A program made the translations under genes and the position numbers. Positions 42,187 to 53,944 of a stretch of DNA of 64,000 bases are shown piece by piece. The DNA comes from Rhabditophanes sp. KR3021. Taxonomy: Eukaryota; Nematoda; Chromadorea; Rhabditida; Alloionematidae. The notes below the pieces were generated by a model, which ran no database searches, was not told where the DNA came from, and was given only the letters and a program-made list of their open reading frames with translations. The DNA is taken from positions 1 through 64,000 of the forward strand of contig CAUJLY010000004.1 in assembly GCA_963281155.1 (NCBI GenBank), given 5' to 3'. Each line of letters opens with the position of its first letter. The stretch's first letter is position 1.

Positions 42187-43379
42187 CTTGGCAAAATTGA
42201 GGCATCTCATACTTGGAAGGAACAATTTTTTTCTATGCTTTTGTGATATTACAGATCATTACTAAAAGCAACTTTGTTCCAATTATCTTTTTAATTGGTA
42301 AGACACCATTCTTAAAGAATGTCCCAAAACAATCATCAACAACATTGAATTTTGACGATAAAACAACACTGTAGCATATTTTATAATAAACATTTCAACG
42401 TATACTCTGCTTATAGTAGTGTAATTCATATTAGATGCCACAATATGTAAATCATTTCTGTTTACTACATTTGTGATGCTATGTCACCAACAAAATTAAA
42501 AGCCTTGGTTAAAGTCTTTCTAACACCTTCTTTGGAAAGTTCCGCTGTCACAAACCAACGTTCATACATTTTGCCAACTATATTATGGTAACTCATTCAT
42601 TTAAATAAGCTATTTAATTAATTATATTTATTTCTAGTTTGAGAAAAGTGAACAATGACATCGGACATTACATACGAATGAATCCTCTTCTAGAGACCCC
42701 ATCAAAGCCGTCAAGGATAATTATCGTATGCCCTACCTTGAATCTATCCATATCAGAAACGTTTTGTAAAACAAGTGTTGGGTTATGGGTTGATTCTCAA
42801 ATACATGCAGGAAATTGACTAGATTATTGAATTTTAAACATTTGAAGATGAAAACATATGTTTAGATATGAAATATGCCAAACCAGCATTTAGAGCAATT
42901 AACGGACCTACCTTAATCTCCAAATATTGGGCATTCAGGATTTTGTTCTACGAAGCAATTCAACAAATTTTATATCTGTTAATAAGATTAAAAATTTATA
43001 GAAATTAATAGCCCACCACCTCATTTGTAAACACTTGTGCACATGCAAGTACATATGTGACAATCACAAAAATGATCCTCATGAAATCGCTTTTTTCAAC
43101 AAGTTTAAGAGGCTTGAAATGATCAGGCTATCATGCAACAACCAATTGAATATCTTCCTTCCAAACTTTCTTATAGTACTAGTTGTTCACTGTACTTGCA
43201 ACCATTACTTCCTTAAAGATTTGAATTTCGACAAACCTAAATGTCTTACAAATCTAAAAGCGGCAATAATTATAATGAGCCACATAATATTAAAAAATAC
43301 AGATTAAATTTTATTCTCTAAATGTACAATAATTTCTATGTTATCAGTGAAGTGTAAGGAGTAATTTAAGAAATGATAT
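42187..43379. other. Intergenic with an unassigned two-block coding scrap
   Basis: On the plus strand, SPTKLKALVKVFLTPSLESS (about 42482-42585) is followed by a 50-bp intron-like gap (GTAACT...TTCTAG). Then come blocks reading RDPIKAVKDNYRMPYLES and, in other frames, KPAFRAINGPTLISKYWAF (to about 42960). It looks like a decayed gene that I cannot name. Confidence 0.35.
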
Positions 43380-44633
43380 CTAATATTTAAAATCAGTGTC
43401 ATCAGATGAATCAGAGCTTGCAGAGATTGATGATTCTTTGTAACAGAAGTCTTCTTTTTTATAATTCTCAAAATTTGATTTCTCATCTAAAATAATGGCC
43501 AAGTATATTGTAAAAGTGAATCATCGGTACTTACGTTCAAATGACTTATTTTGACTAAAGCGGCCCTCTAAATTTACAGTTTCACTTTTGTTGTCAAAAA
43601 ACAGATGAGACAATCGAGCAGGAGATTCAAGTATTGGCGACAATCCTGCATGAAGTTGGCCTGTATATTTGAAATTAGAACCGTTTGAAAGACCAACACC
43701 AAAACGTTGCGATGATCCGCCGAGATTGCTTTGTTCTCCAAAATAATTATCTAAAGGCGAGACACAAGTTTGATTTATTTGGTATGAATAATCATTCTTT
43801 GTGCTCTCTTTTGTCATGGCTTCATCGGTAAAAGCTTCGTGATCACTCTTTGGCTTTTTAACCTCCAATTCCTTCCCCTTTTTTCTTCTTTTTTCATTTA
43901 TGAATGAAGTAAACTTAGAAAATGAACTAGATAATCTAGCAGACAATTTGGTCTTTGATTTTTTCGAAACACAGAAACTTCTATTGGCATTAATCACGGC
44001 AGCAAGAATATCGTTTTCATCATTGATATCATCAAATCTTTCAGAAACATCACCTTCGTAAGGATTAACAATGATACCATTGTCCGAAGCACCTTGAGTA
44101 ATACCACTGTTCACATCATTTTCATTAGAACCATTGTGCAAGGCATTTTGAGCAGCCTCATCATTTTGGGAATCGTTCTCGGAACTGGTAGACTTCTCAA
44201 ATACAGAGTTATCATACTCGGTACTGTCATTGAAAAGCTGACTTGTATTGATGTCATCATTTAATTGACTTGAATCATGTTGGCCCAGCTCTTCATCTTT
44301 CAAATTAGTCAGTGCAAAGTTGGAAAGCTTTTCAATTTCTTCACTGTGTTTCTTTTCACCTACATTTACCAATAATACTTCTTCATTGTCATCCCTTTTG
44401 TCTGCAGGCCCTTTTGATTGGAATTTGTTCCTTCGAAAAGAGTCTTTAAAACAAAATCGACGCTTCTTACTTTTTCCCTCAACATTTACCATAGTATCTC
44501 CTCCACTATTAAATCCTTCATCTGCAATTTCAGCAGCTGATGTTTTCTTAGCCGAGTTAGGGATGTAGAAGGCATTGGTCTTGAAAATGTTCCGTATTGA
44601 TGAATTCAAAGACCCAGAAACGGGAGCGGTCAT
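43380..44633 (-). CDS. Disordered Ser/Asn/Asp-rich protein, 401 residues
   Basis: Exon 1 (44633-43535) and exon 2 (43486-43380) join across a 48-bp intron (C|GTAAGT...TTTTAG|AT). Composition is low-complexity and polar, with clusters of basic residues (GKSKKRRFCFKDSFRRNK, NEKRRKKGKELEVKKPK) that could be nuclear localisation signals and long acidic/Asn stretches. Short motifs such as SPLDNYFGEQSNLGGSSQ and GLSPILESPARLSHLFF near the C-terminus contain SP sites that could be phosphorylated. There is no membrane segment and no recognisable domain. The last exon ends SSISASSDSSDDTDFKY, a typical acidic CK2-like tail. Function unknown. Confidence 0.7.
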
Positions 44634-47600
44634 ATTGACATAAAATTGTAAATTAACGTTGCACTAAGTAGTTATTAGCAGGTAAGTGATGATTAATGCT
44701 TAGCAGTCAACAATCTTTAAAAGCTTAAACAATCAATATGAACGCGACAACTAACTATGTCGCCTTTTATATGCATAATTTTGATGATATGTTAATTGGT
44801 TATATCTTCGATATAGTATAACTACACAATCAATCAAATTTAGACTGACCTTCAACGAAAATCAACGTGCATTCTGTTTTTAAGATATACCTTGTGATGT
44901 GCATGCATCTTTTTCTTGCTCCTTAAAACACATTACAATTTTAATAGAGACCTAATTCCAATGCAATTCCTTCCATTTACCAATTGTAAAACTTCCAACC
45001 ACGCCATTTTTACGTCCTTTAATTACTACGAAAACACAATGCCGACGTTATCATTACCGCTTGTATGATACAACAAATGTAAGGATCTTAATGTTAAAAC
45101 AGAACTTTGAGTAATTTAATACTATTAACTAGTCATACGTAAAGTCGCTTTTTACTTTATTAAGTTTTGGGCTTAAATGTGAAGATGTGAGCAATATGTT
45201 TAAGGGTTTCATTTTCTCATTCTTTGTTAAATATTTTTATAACTTTAATAAGATAATTAATGAAACTTTGCCATAATGTCGTTTGTTTATTAACAAATAT
45301 TTACACTTTAAAACGAAATATGTGTGTAGTTTTATTAAAGCAATGCAAATTATGCATATGTATACAATAATTTATTTAGAGTTTCTTAAATCAAGTAGTA
45401 ACCTTTTGCTTTTAAATAACAATTTTGTGGTTGAATTAGTAGGTGATTATACAAACATCACCAATTTTCTTCCCATTTATTAATAAAGGGTATAATTTGC
45501 CTCCTGTCTTTAGCGAGTTCATCTTTTACTACTTCAAACGAAACCAATGCTCTTGGAATTAGAGTCATTTTAGCTGTCTTAAAGATCACACTTCTGACGA
45601 TACTCGTAGATTTTCAGTTGTATTTAGGGTAAAGGATGTTTTGTACTGCACGACATGTTACGCGTTTTGTTTCTCGTATTATGAAGAAATGCATTACATA
45701 ATTTACATCCATATTTAATAATACTGCATACACTATTATGATAATTTATGCTGTGCAATAATAAAACAGACAACACATCAAAGTAAAAAAGTGTTTATTT
45801 ATCAATTTAAGTATTTTAAAAAATTATTAAAAACAATAACAATTAATTTTGGAATTAGATATGCGCATTAGAGTATCGCAAATGCAGGTTCAATTCTTGA
45901 TGGTCCGGTTAATAGGAGAAGTGTCATTATCATTAATCAATTTTGTTAACAAAATAAAAATTGCTTTAACCGGAGTCGGGCAATAATGATTACCAATATT
46001 GGAATAAGTTGGTATATGTAGATATGAAGGTAAAAAAGCGTAAGCTGGAAACACACGATTGAACGGGAATGATTTATTAATGAAAAAGGAAAAATATCGG
46101 GATTGGCAAGTCAGTGATGACCTGTTAATGAAGGACATATAAAACTTTATTTCATATAATTAGCACATTATAATAAATGTAACTTAATGTAATTTGTATT
46201 TAAAATCAAATTTAATTTGGTTTTCAAATGTGGGATTTATCTTAAACAACATTTTTTGAATAGTGCACACAAAAATGGATGTGTACTTAAATTTAAACTA
46301 TCTAAAAAGCACTACCTCAAAATAACTTTTGTTTAGTATATAAAGAACATTTATATGTGTGTTCATGCCCAAACGAGCCAAAACTGTTCTTTTGAACGTA
46401 TTATCTGTTCTTACGAACACGGCACGCATAGTCAGTCGACGGGCTATGCATTCCCTACATTTTTGGAAAGAAATCGGTACCAATTTCAATATAGCCATTT
46501 AATAACTATCACAATGCTATTGTGGATTACTATTCAAATCATATTTAACAAAGATTAATTTACAAAATAACTGTCTATTCATCAATGGATTTTTTACTAA
46601 TCCTTTTATTAATTACAACTCTATATTTAATGGATCAAAGTTTGGATAACACTACCGTTGATGATGAATAATAAGTTTTGTAGTATTTTAAATATATTAC
46701 TCTCCTTTTAATGATGGCAAAAGTGGTTCTCATCACAGAGAGTGTATTAATATTTATGCATGTAACTATTTACAGCACTCTATATATGATTTCAAACAGT
46801 ATTTGCATTTTGACATTTGTTATGATACAAATTAATAATCTCCACCAACATCTTGCCCTTCTCAACTAATGGCCTTTCGAGCAAATTATACAATAAACAA
46901 GCCAAACATGGCAGTTATACATTCATTTGGTGTGTACACTGGATAAGTTAGTTGTGTAGACTCCTTCTTTTGGTCGATTCAAATCGTGCAACAAGGTACC
47001 ATCTGCTGAATATACTTTATTGTGCTCTTATTTTATATTCCAATTGAATAATATTTCCTAATCACAATATACTCCCTTTTTTGATACTTATTTTGTGGTG
47101 AGCAGCAATTGAGATGACGGTTTTAGAATGACCCGACACAACTCTTCGTTCTTTTTTGATTCAAAATCATAAATCGCGATTGCTTCAGTGGCATACGCTA
47201 AATACCTGCTATCATTCAAAAAAGAAATTACGGAAATGTCCGAATTCGAAGGTAATGCCGTCGTCACTGGAACTTCTTCCGGATAATTAATAATCTGCAA
47301 TGGATTCGACAAAACAATCACCAGGAGATAAAGTTCCATGTGTGACAGATGCTGATTTTAAATTAGTACAAACTATAAGAAGAAAGATGGATTAATTTTA
47401 TTACCCAGACAAAAACAAATAAACATACATATTTTCCCCCTTTTACAACATTAGTAGTCTTGAAACTTAACAGTATAGAAACTAGTTTTATTTCCTAGTT
47501 TGCTAGACCAAACTTGTGCAGTCATATGATCTAATTAATCATTTTTTTGCTTATGATCAAATTAAAACAAAAATGGAATACAAATATTTTTGTAATCTGA

Positions 47601-49938
47601 AAAGTAAATAGAATTATATGTATTAGGCATAATAATAGTTTATACTAGTTGTATTATTTATATTAATATGGATAAATAGACAATAACATCACCAAGTAGA
47701 GAATGTTCGTAATGGCCACGTGGTTCAAGTATTGGTACTATCGATCTGTACTTAAAAAGAAAACAACCCACGACAAACGCATTAACTTTAAAATAAAGAG
47801 TCAATTAGGAATAAATGCAAATAAAAGAATGTTGTGCTGGACCAAGTCTATTTCTTTTTCTCTCCAAGTCACATTAAACTATGGAAACTTTTGATCATTA
47901 ATGTAATATGGGAAGTGTATTAGTTAGGTCGATTGGCGGTATCTCTAAACGGACCTTGATTGGATTTAGATAAAGGTTGATTTAATGTACTTGTATAGTT
48001 AATATAATATTATAGTATTTGTTGTTAGTTGAATATAGAATTTTGTTATTAGTTAATACAACATGTTCTTAGAACTTTGTATTATTATGAATATGTTTGA
48101 ATAACAGTTGTTTAAAAGTATTCTCCATTTTAATTTAAAATATGATCAAACAAAATGTTAAGTTAAAACATGTTATTTGATGTGCGAGTTACTAATATAA
48201 TGACTCAAATTTGCTTAAATACTTTTAACAACGATATTAAAACAAATCAACATTTTGTGACTGTTGTGCAACAATCGAAGTATGTGTTAATAATCAATCA
48301 AAATGTATGTAATCTATCTCAAGTGTATCATTCTTCCAATGCACCACTTTAGATAATCATGTCGCATGCTTAAATAGTCTGAATCACATTGAGAGTTTGA
48401 GAATTTATATTTTCCACAAGGTAAATAACTGCTTCTTTATTCTAATTGAATTTTGAAAGTAAATTTTGGAATGAAACTTGGAAAGGTTTCTAATCTATTC
48501 AATATGCATTCGTGTTTAGAATCATTAAATTAGTGATCAAAATTTAATGTGATGCAAGTTTGTCACAATGTAAAGTTCTATCCTTTGAGCAGTTGTGGGC
48601 TTGCCAATCGGTCGTTACCTCCCAACGAACAAGCATCTCAAACAGAGGCAATACAATTTAAGTTTGGTTATTTACAAGAAATAAAATATAGTATGTGTAG
48701 CGTGAGCTACGTCGGAAGTAGTAATTATATGGAGTAATTACAGAGATTAATTACAACAATGGAAACAAAACAACTACCATGTGCCTAAAAGACACACTTC
48801 TCGTTATGGTATCGAATGATGGGCTGTGAAACAAATATCCAAATTTATGTGTTAATGCACAACACTCGCAAAATGAAAATAAGCTTTGGAGGGAGGATTT
48901 GTCTTAAATAATATTCTAGATTAAGAGATGAGCAAAGTGTTGTTTTCAATTATGGCACCGACTTAATCACGTTGTCTTATTTAGATAAGCTTCATCCACA
49001 TAAACTTGGCGTGTACCCATTAATAAGGATATGTTTGGTAGTTGCTGAATAATAAATTAAGTTCAATACCATGGAAATGACTGAAAGAATAATACATTTT
49101 TCGAAAATGGGCAAAAAGCAATAAACATGAATTAAAATAAGTACTATTTGATGTTCGTATAAAATAATAGAATGGCTTATCAAGCAATAATATTTTTATA
49201 CAGTTTGTAAAAAGATCTTTTAAAGAGTCATTTTTGTTTATTGTGCAGAATGGATATGTTGGTACGACAATAAAAACTGACAATGCCAAGCATATTTGAT
49301 AAATCAAAGTTAACTTTTGAAATAATTAATATAATTTTGAGGTTCAATTCTTTTGGCACACTAGCATATGAGTAATATATCAACCAAGGTTTAGGTGCAC
49401 GCATAAAATTGGTGGTCTTCTATATTGCATGAAGACAGTGAATCGATGTCCATTCCTTTATTTGGATGTCTCAATTGGCATTACTGATCAAGAATGAATG
49501 TGAGTTCAATAGAATCAACAATGAATAAAACAAATTAACTTTGTTTGGACTATTAACTATTGGTATGTGCAAGTGTGTTAAATATGTTGAAAAATACCAA
49601 TCATTTAAAATTTAATATAACAGCATAGCGTTCAGTAAAGATTTATGTTCAAGAAAGATAAATGGCGATGCATACATTATTAAATAAGATAGAGATACAA
49701 GATATACACATGAGTATGAAGTTAGTTTTTGATATAATGGATACCAAATATTAGAAAACAAGCTTGTGAAAAGGTCTATTTATGAATGATTAGTTTAAAT
49801 ACAATTGATAGACCTTCAACTCGTTTTTAATAGATAGTAGTAATCAACGTGGTGATATCATTCCAGAAATAGTAATGCGAAAAGGTTTGAAGAAAGTATA
49901 AATGAAATGATAGTAGTTTCAAGATTTTGGATTGTCTG
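44634..49938. other. 5.3-kb gene-poor stretch
   Basis: The longest gap in the window. It is AT-rich with poor coding character. The only protein-like material is a minus-strand WD-repeat scrap at about 46900-47345, annotated separately. Scattered frames such as 47703-47894 (plus) are not convincing. I see no tRNA, rRNA or transposon signature. Confidence 0.5.
46900..47345 (-). pseudogene. WD-repeat-like remnant
   Basis: On the minus strand the frame reads YPEEVPVTTALPSNSDISV, ISFLNDSRYLAYATEAIAIYD, FESKKNEELCRVILKP and ends; after stops it continues NKVYSADGTLLHDLNRPKEG. This alternation of SRYLA, IYDF and short turns resembles beta-propeller blades. The fragment is too short to assign, and is probably a decayed gene. 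Confidence 0.35.
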
Positions 49939-52158
49939 TTAATTTGACTCAAGATTGTGAGTTGCTTGTGAATGTTTAAGCAGCAAGCGTGCCTCGTTGC
50001 TCACAAAGTCACAGCTAATACATTTATGTGGTCTTCGAATATTTTGTACAATTCCGTTGCGACAATTGTCAATGTGTTTTTTATATTTTTGTTGGCGAGT
50101 GTTAAGATTGTTGAAGTGAATGGTCATTTTGTCACTTTCTTGATGATCAAATGTGTAGTGATTATCAAGGGTTTTTAAGGTATCAGAAGAATACGTGCAC
50201 ACAACACACTGATACATCAAATATCCATCTCTGTGAGCTTCTAAATGATCCGGAAACTCGTCACTCAAGTTAGTTGAAAATCGGCACTCGCTGCAAGTGG
50301 CTACATTTTTAAGGAGTTTTGGAAATTTGTTAACTTTTTGACAAACCGCTAATTCACTTCGCTTTCTCTTAAGAGCTGTCGACAATCGGATCTGATGCCT
50401 GCGAGCATGGTCACTAATATGCGATTCAAAATATCGGGAGTTAGTTGATTTGAAAGCACAGGAGGAGTATGGACAAGCAAGAACAATTGTGGCAGGACTT
50501 GTTGACGATTCTTTTTTGGAAATTTTGACATCAGTCATGGTATTGTGGCATTCTAAATGATCTAAAAAATGCCTACAATTATTTACAGCATAAGAACACA
50601 GAGGACACGAGTATTGGGCAGAATTTGTGTGGTGAGATTCATGAATACGAATGACAGCCTCATATTTGGTTCCAAATGGACATTTCTTGCATTCAAAATA
50701 CTCCCCGCGTTTGTTGTTAATTTTATCCGTGTACATGTGTGATAAGTCACGCCTCGGTCTTTTCTTGCCAACTGGTTTGGCTTTTGGATCTCCAATCAAA
50801 CGAATATTCCCAAATGTCACAAGATGTTCATTCAACCATTTAGCGAGATCATTTGTTTCCTCAGTAGAAATTGAATCACATCTAATACTGTTATTTGTTT
50901 CAAAAGATTGTCCATCTTCAGTTACCTTACGTTTTTTGGTTCTTGTGAGTGGTTCTTTTTCTTTGGACTTTTCCTTTTCTGTGTCTTCTCTTGAATAGAA
51001 CTTTGGCGGCCAAGGACAATTTGGATCGTGTAATTCCGCATGCTTTCTCATGAACTCAGCTGATTCGCAGAAGTAAGTACAGAGAGGGCATTTAAATCCA
51101 TAATCTTTTTTGTGCCCGGCAGAGTGAGTTTCCATACTTGAGTAAGAGTTACTTTGGAAAGGACAATGACTACATTTGTAAATCTTTTCTTCGACACCAC
51201 CAGTTGCTATGTGAGTATCAATGACTGTAAAGTAAGGTTTGTTAGTACCAAATCCAGTGGCATAACTGTCTTCATGTAAAACGTGATTTTTACAATCTAA
51301 AGAGTTGCTTTCATCGCGAAGACATTCTTTTTTAGAGTTTTGTGAGAATTGATCTGAGGCAGAACGTTTTTTTAAGCAATCACCTTTTCTTTTATCGATG
51401 AACGCAGGTGGTGAATCACTAGTGGAAATGCCTTGATTTGAGTTTTCCTCGCCATCGATCAAGTTTAGTTCTTGATGACATATCAAGTCTCTTGAAACAG
51501 ATGTTTTTTCAGCAAATACAACATCACCTATTGCTGGTATTCTTTCTTCACAAAGGAGTTCTAATGTAGATTGTCGCGGTTCAACTTTTGGTGACATTTG
51601 CTTTTCAACTTTGGGTGACATTTGGTTTTCAGTTGGTTTGCAAACAATTATTTGAGTCTTGTTGGTAATGATGTTTTGAGAAGAACGAAGTTCTTTTTCG
51701 TGGTGGAGGATTGGAAATGAGGCAAAGGGTAAAGACTCCTCGAAAATATGAGATGAAGAAAAACATGTTTCAATCTTTTCACCGCTTATAACATCAAAGT
51801 ATTCTATTTGTGGGAAAGTACTAGACTCTAGAGTAACAAAGTCCAATTCATCAAGACCTTGGGTGGTTCCACTTGTTGAATTAGTATCATCGTTTGCTTC
51901 CATTATCATATCTGTAGATGGGTTGTTAGTTGAAAAATGTAAATTGTGTGTATCAATTAAACCACTAACATCCGTATCCCCAAATGTGAATGATTTAATT
52001 TTAGGAGCTTGGCCATTGTGAGAACGTGTAATTGAAAGTCTGATCGACGGTGAAAGAACGTCTGTGTTTGTATTGACAATTTTACAACCATCGGTGTTAA
52101 TTTGCAACACATCGACTGATTTGGCACTACTCAATTTTCTTAAATTTACTTTTCTCAT
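49939..52158 (-). CDS. C2H2 zinc-finger protein, eight fingers
   Basis: A single exon of 739 residues. The first 320 are Ser/Thr/Asn-rich and acidic, with a duplicated 8-residue unit (NQMSPKVE, KQMSPKVE). Eight C2H2 fingers follow, grouped as pairs: CSHCPFQ...H..H and CPLCTYF (about 328-375); CKKCPFG and CPLCSYA (about 490-540); a C-x4-C variant, CPYSSCAF (about 555); CSECRFS and CVVCTYS (about 640-690); and CISCDFV (about 712-735). The CPF/CTY-type finger with an aromatic after the second Cys recalls hunchback and other paired-finger transcription factors. Basic clusters (TRTKKRKV, GKKRPRRDL) may be nuclear signals. It is probably a DNA-binding regulator; the orthologue is not identified. 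Confidence 0.85.
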   Translation of the reverse strand: MRKVNLRKLSSAKSVDVLQINTDGCKIVNTNTDVLSPSIRLSITRSHNGQAPKIKSFTFGDTDVSGLIDTHNLHFSTNNPSTDMIMEANDDTNSTSGTTQGLDELDFVTLESSTFPQIEYFDVISGEKIETCFSSSHIFEESLPFASFPILHHEKELRSSQNIITNKTQIIVCKPTENQMSPKVEKQMSPKVEPRQSTLELLCEERIPAIGDVVFAEKTSVSRDLICHQELNLIDGEENSNQGISTSDSPPAFIDKRKGDCLKKRSASDQFSQNSKKECLRDESNSLDCKNHVLHEDSYATGFGTNKPYFTVIDTHIATGGVEEKIYKCSHCPFQSNSYSSMETHSAGHKKDYGFKCPLCTYFCESAEFMRKHAELHDPNCPWPPKFYSREDTEKEKSKEKEPLTRTKKRKVTEDGQSFETNNSIRCDSISTEETNDLAKWLNEHLVTFGNIRLIGDPKAKPVGKKRPRRDLSHMYTDKINNKRGEYFECKKCPFGTKYEAVIRIHESHHTNSAQYSCPLCSYAVNNCRHFLDHLECHNTMTDVKISKKESSTSPATIVLACPYSSCAFKSTNSRYFESHISDHARRHQIRLSTALKRKRSELAVCQKVNKFPKLLKNVATCSECRFSTNLSDEFPDHLEAHRDGYLMYQCVVCTYSSDTLKTLDNHYTFDHQESDKMTIHFNNLNTRQQKYKKHIDNCRNGIVQNIRRPHKCISCDFVSNEARLLLKHSQATHNLESN

Positions 52159-53140
52159 CTCACAAATATTTGTTCAATAATTAGAGCTTGTATTTGTAGT
52201 TTTGATATTTGTTGAACCACCATCTACTGGACGAGACGATTTGGAAGATGTCTTACCGTGTTCGGTCTTTCGTTAATTTTTGAGATAGAAAGTCACTCTG
52301 CTATCCTGCAACAACGTATTAATTATCTGCAACTATAGGACTATAATATCCTAAAAATGTATGATTAGTTTAGGATTTATCTGGATTTGATATTAGTTTA
52401 ATTAAAAGAAAGATGAACTAACTTAAAATGGTTGTGCTTCGACTTAAGATGTTATATATTAACAAAAAATAGATTAACTTTTGTAATCTTTTAATCGTCT
52501 TGTGCATTGATTAATCCTGGACATCAATATGTCAAAAGTACAAGACAATGTGCATATCAAAACAAGTTGAATATTCCATTAAATAAGCGAAGATCGATAA
52601 AATATGAGGTATTTACCGAATGATGCATTTGAGATTTAAGCTTAGACAATAACAATTGACTTAATAGTAATTTAAAGCTGATCAAAGATGTATGAATACA
52701 AACACATCTATATAATGACAAAGAGACTTTTTTCATTGGGAAAAGTACTCTCTGTTAGGACATGAGTAAGAATAAAAAGAACTAAATTGTGCAATACGGA
52801 GTTGTTTTAGAAGTCAGCAGATATTTTCCATCTTGTAATTATTATAACTATAGTTCTCCTCTTTTTGCTTCACCTCACAGGATCAAAAATGGTATTTTCA
52901 TCGAGTGAAATGTAATTTGAAAAATGCCCATGATTCTTATACTTTTTAATAAACATCTTCTATGAATGGACTTACTCAGGTTTTCTGAATACAAAACTGA
53001 AATCGCCATTATTTTCAACTAAAAGCAACTCTTTTGTTTTTTGAGTATTACAAATTTAGACAATTAGAGAGACCGTAATTTAAAGATATATATTTTATAT
53101 ACGATTTATCAAGTAGACAAGTGTTTTATTCAAATTGAGC
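52159..53140. other. Intergenic, no gene seen
   Basis: 1 kb upstream of the zinc-finger gene and the WBP11-like fragment, divergent arrangement. AT-rich, no coding character. Confidence 0.5.
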
Positions 53141-53160
53141 TGGTAAATGTACGGACTTAG

Positions 53161-53759
53161 GGAATTCCACCAGAAGACGAAGGCCCATCGAGTGGTCAGA
53201 GTGAATCAACTTCAAAATGTGAAGGACAGGCAGATTCAATTCCACCTCCATCATTCCAAATCCAGCCTCAAATTATGTTTTTCAATAACGCACAACCAAC
53301 TCTTCCATATGGAATCGCACCACATTCGATAACAAAGGACCTGTAAAACTTCCAGTTGGGTTGTCTGCTGTTCCCAATATTGGTGCGTTTTCAACAAATA
53401 TTCCTGGCCTCAATGGCAACATACCAAGACCACCGATTCTCAACGCACCTCCTGTCATGCAACTTCCGCAAGACTCTCACGTGTTACCAAATTATTCGGA
53501 AAAAGAAGACTTAATTTCACAATCTACGTCAGTAGTATCAAATTCTGCAAATTCGATATATTGCATCGAAGAGAAGTTCATTATGAGTGGTCATGTAAAA
53601 GTAAAAAGTGCAGCGGAAATTCGTGACTTGAAAAGAAGTCAGACAAGTTATCCGGTCGCCTTTGAGCGGATAAAACGAAAATATTGGGACTTTCAAGACG
53701 ATCAGCAGCATCAATTTAAGAAATCACGGCCAGATGATTTTTCCCAATATTATAAGTAA
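53161..53759 (+). pseudogene. WBP11-like C-terminal fragment, frame-shifted
   Basis: One frame reads GIPPEDEGPSSGQSESTSKC, PPPSFQIQPQIMFFNNAQP, GIAPH and stops. The neighbouring frame starts at once with FDNKGPVKLPVGLSAVPNIG and stays open to 53759 through PGLNGNIPRPPILNAPPVMQ, HVKVKSAAEIRDLKRSQTSY, PVAFERIKRKY and a final FSQYYK. The Pro-rich part followed by a short AEIRDLKRSQTSYPVAF element resembles the C-terminus of the splicing factor WBP11 (PKAEITRFVPTALRVRR). The N-terminal coiled-coil domain of WBP11 is absent and the reading frame is broken by one base near 53320. Identity is tentative. Confidence 0.35.
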
Positions 53760-53944
53760 TGGTATTTTTGCTTATTTTAATCGTGAGTTTTTATTTAAAT
53801 CTTTTCGTTTTACTTAAAATAAATGATAATTTTAATCGGCAATAGTTTTTTTTGAATATAATAAAATTGTATTCAAATTTTCTTGATACATAAAAGTAAA
53901 TTTTTGAAACTCGAGCATTTGACTTATCAAAGCTATTTCAAGAA

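Noticed and set aside
44320..44568. 82-codon plus-strand frame opposite the disordered protein
   Set aside because: It is the antisense shadow of the Ser/Lys-rich coding exon.
53143..53160. 18-nt GTAAATGTACGGACTTAG that looks like another ultra-short intron
   Set aside because: No upstream coding exon with a start codon or conserved frame tests its removal, unlike the SLC35D case.
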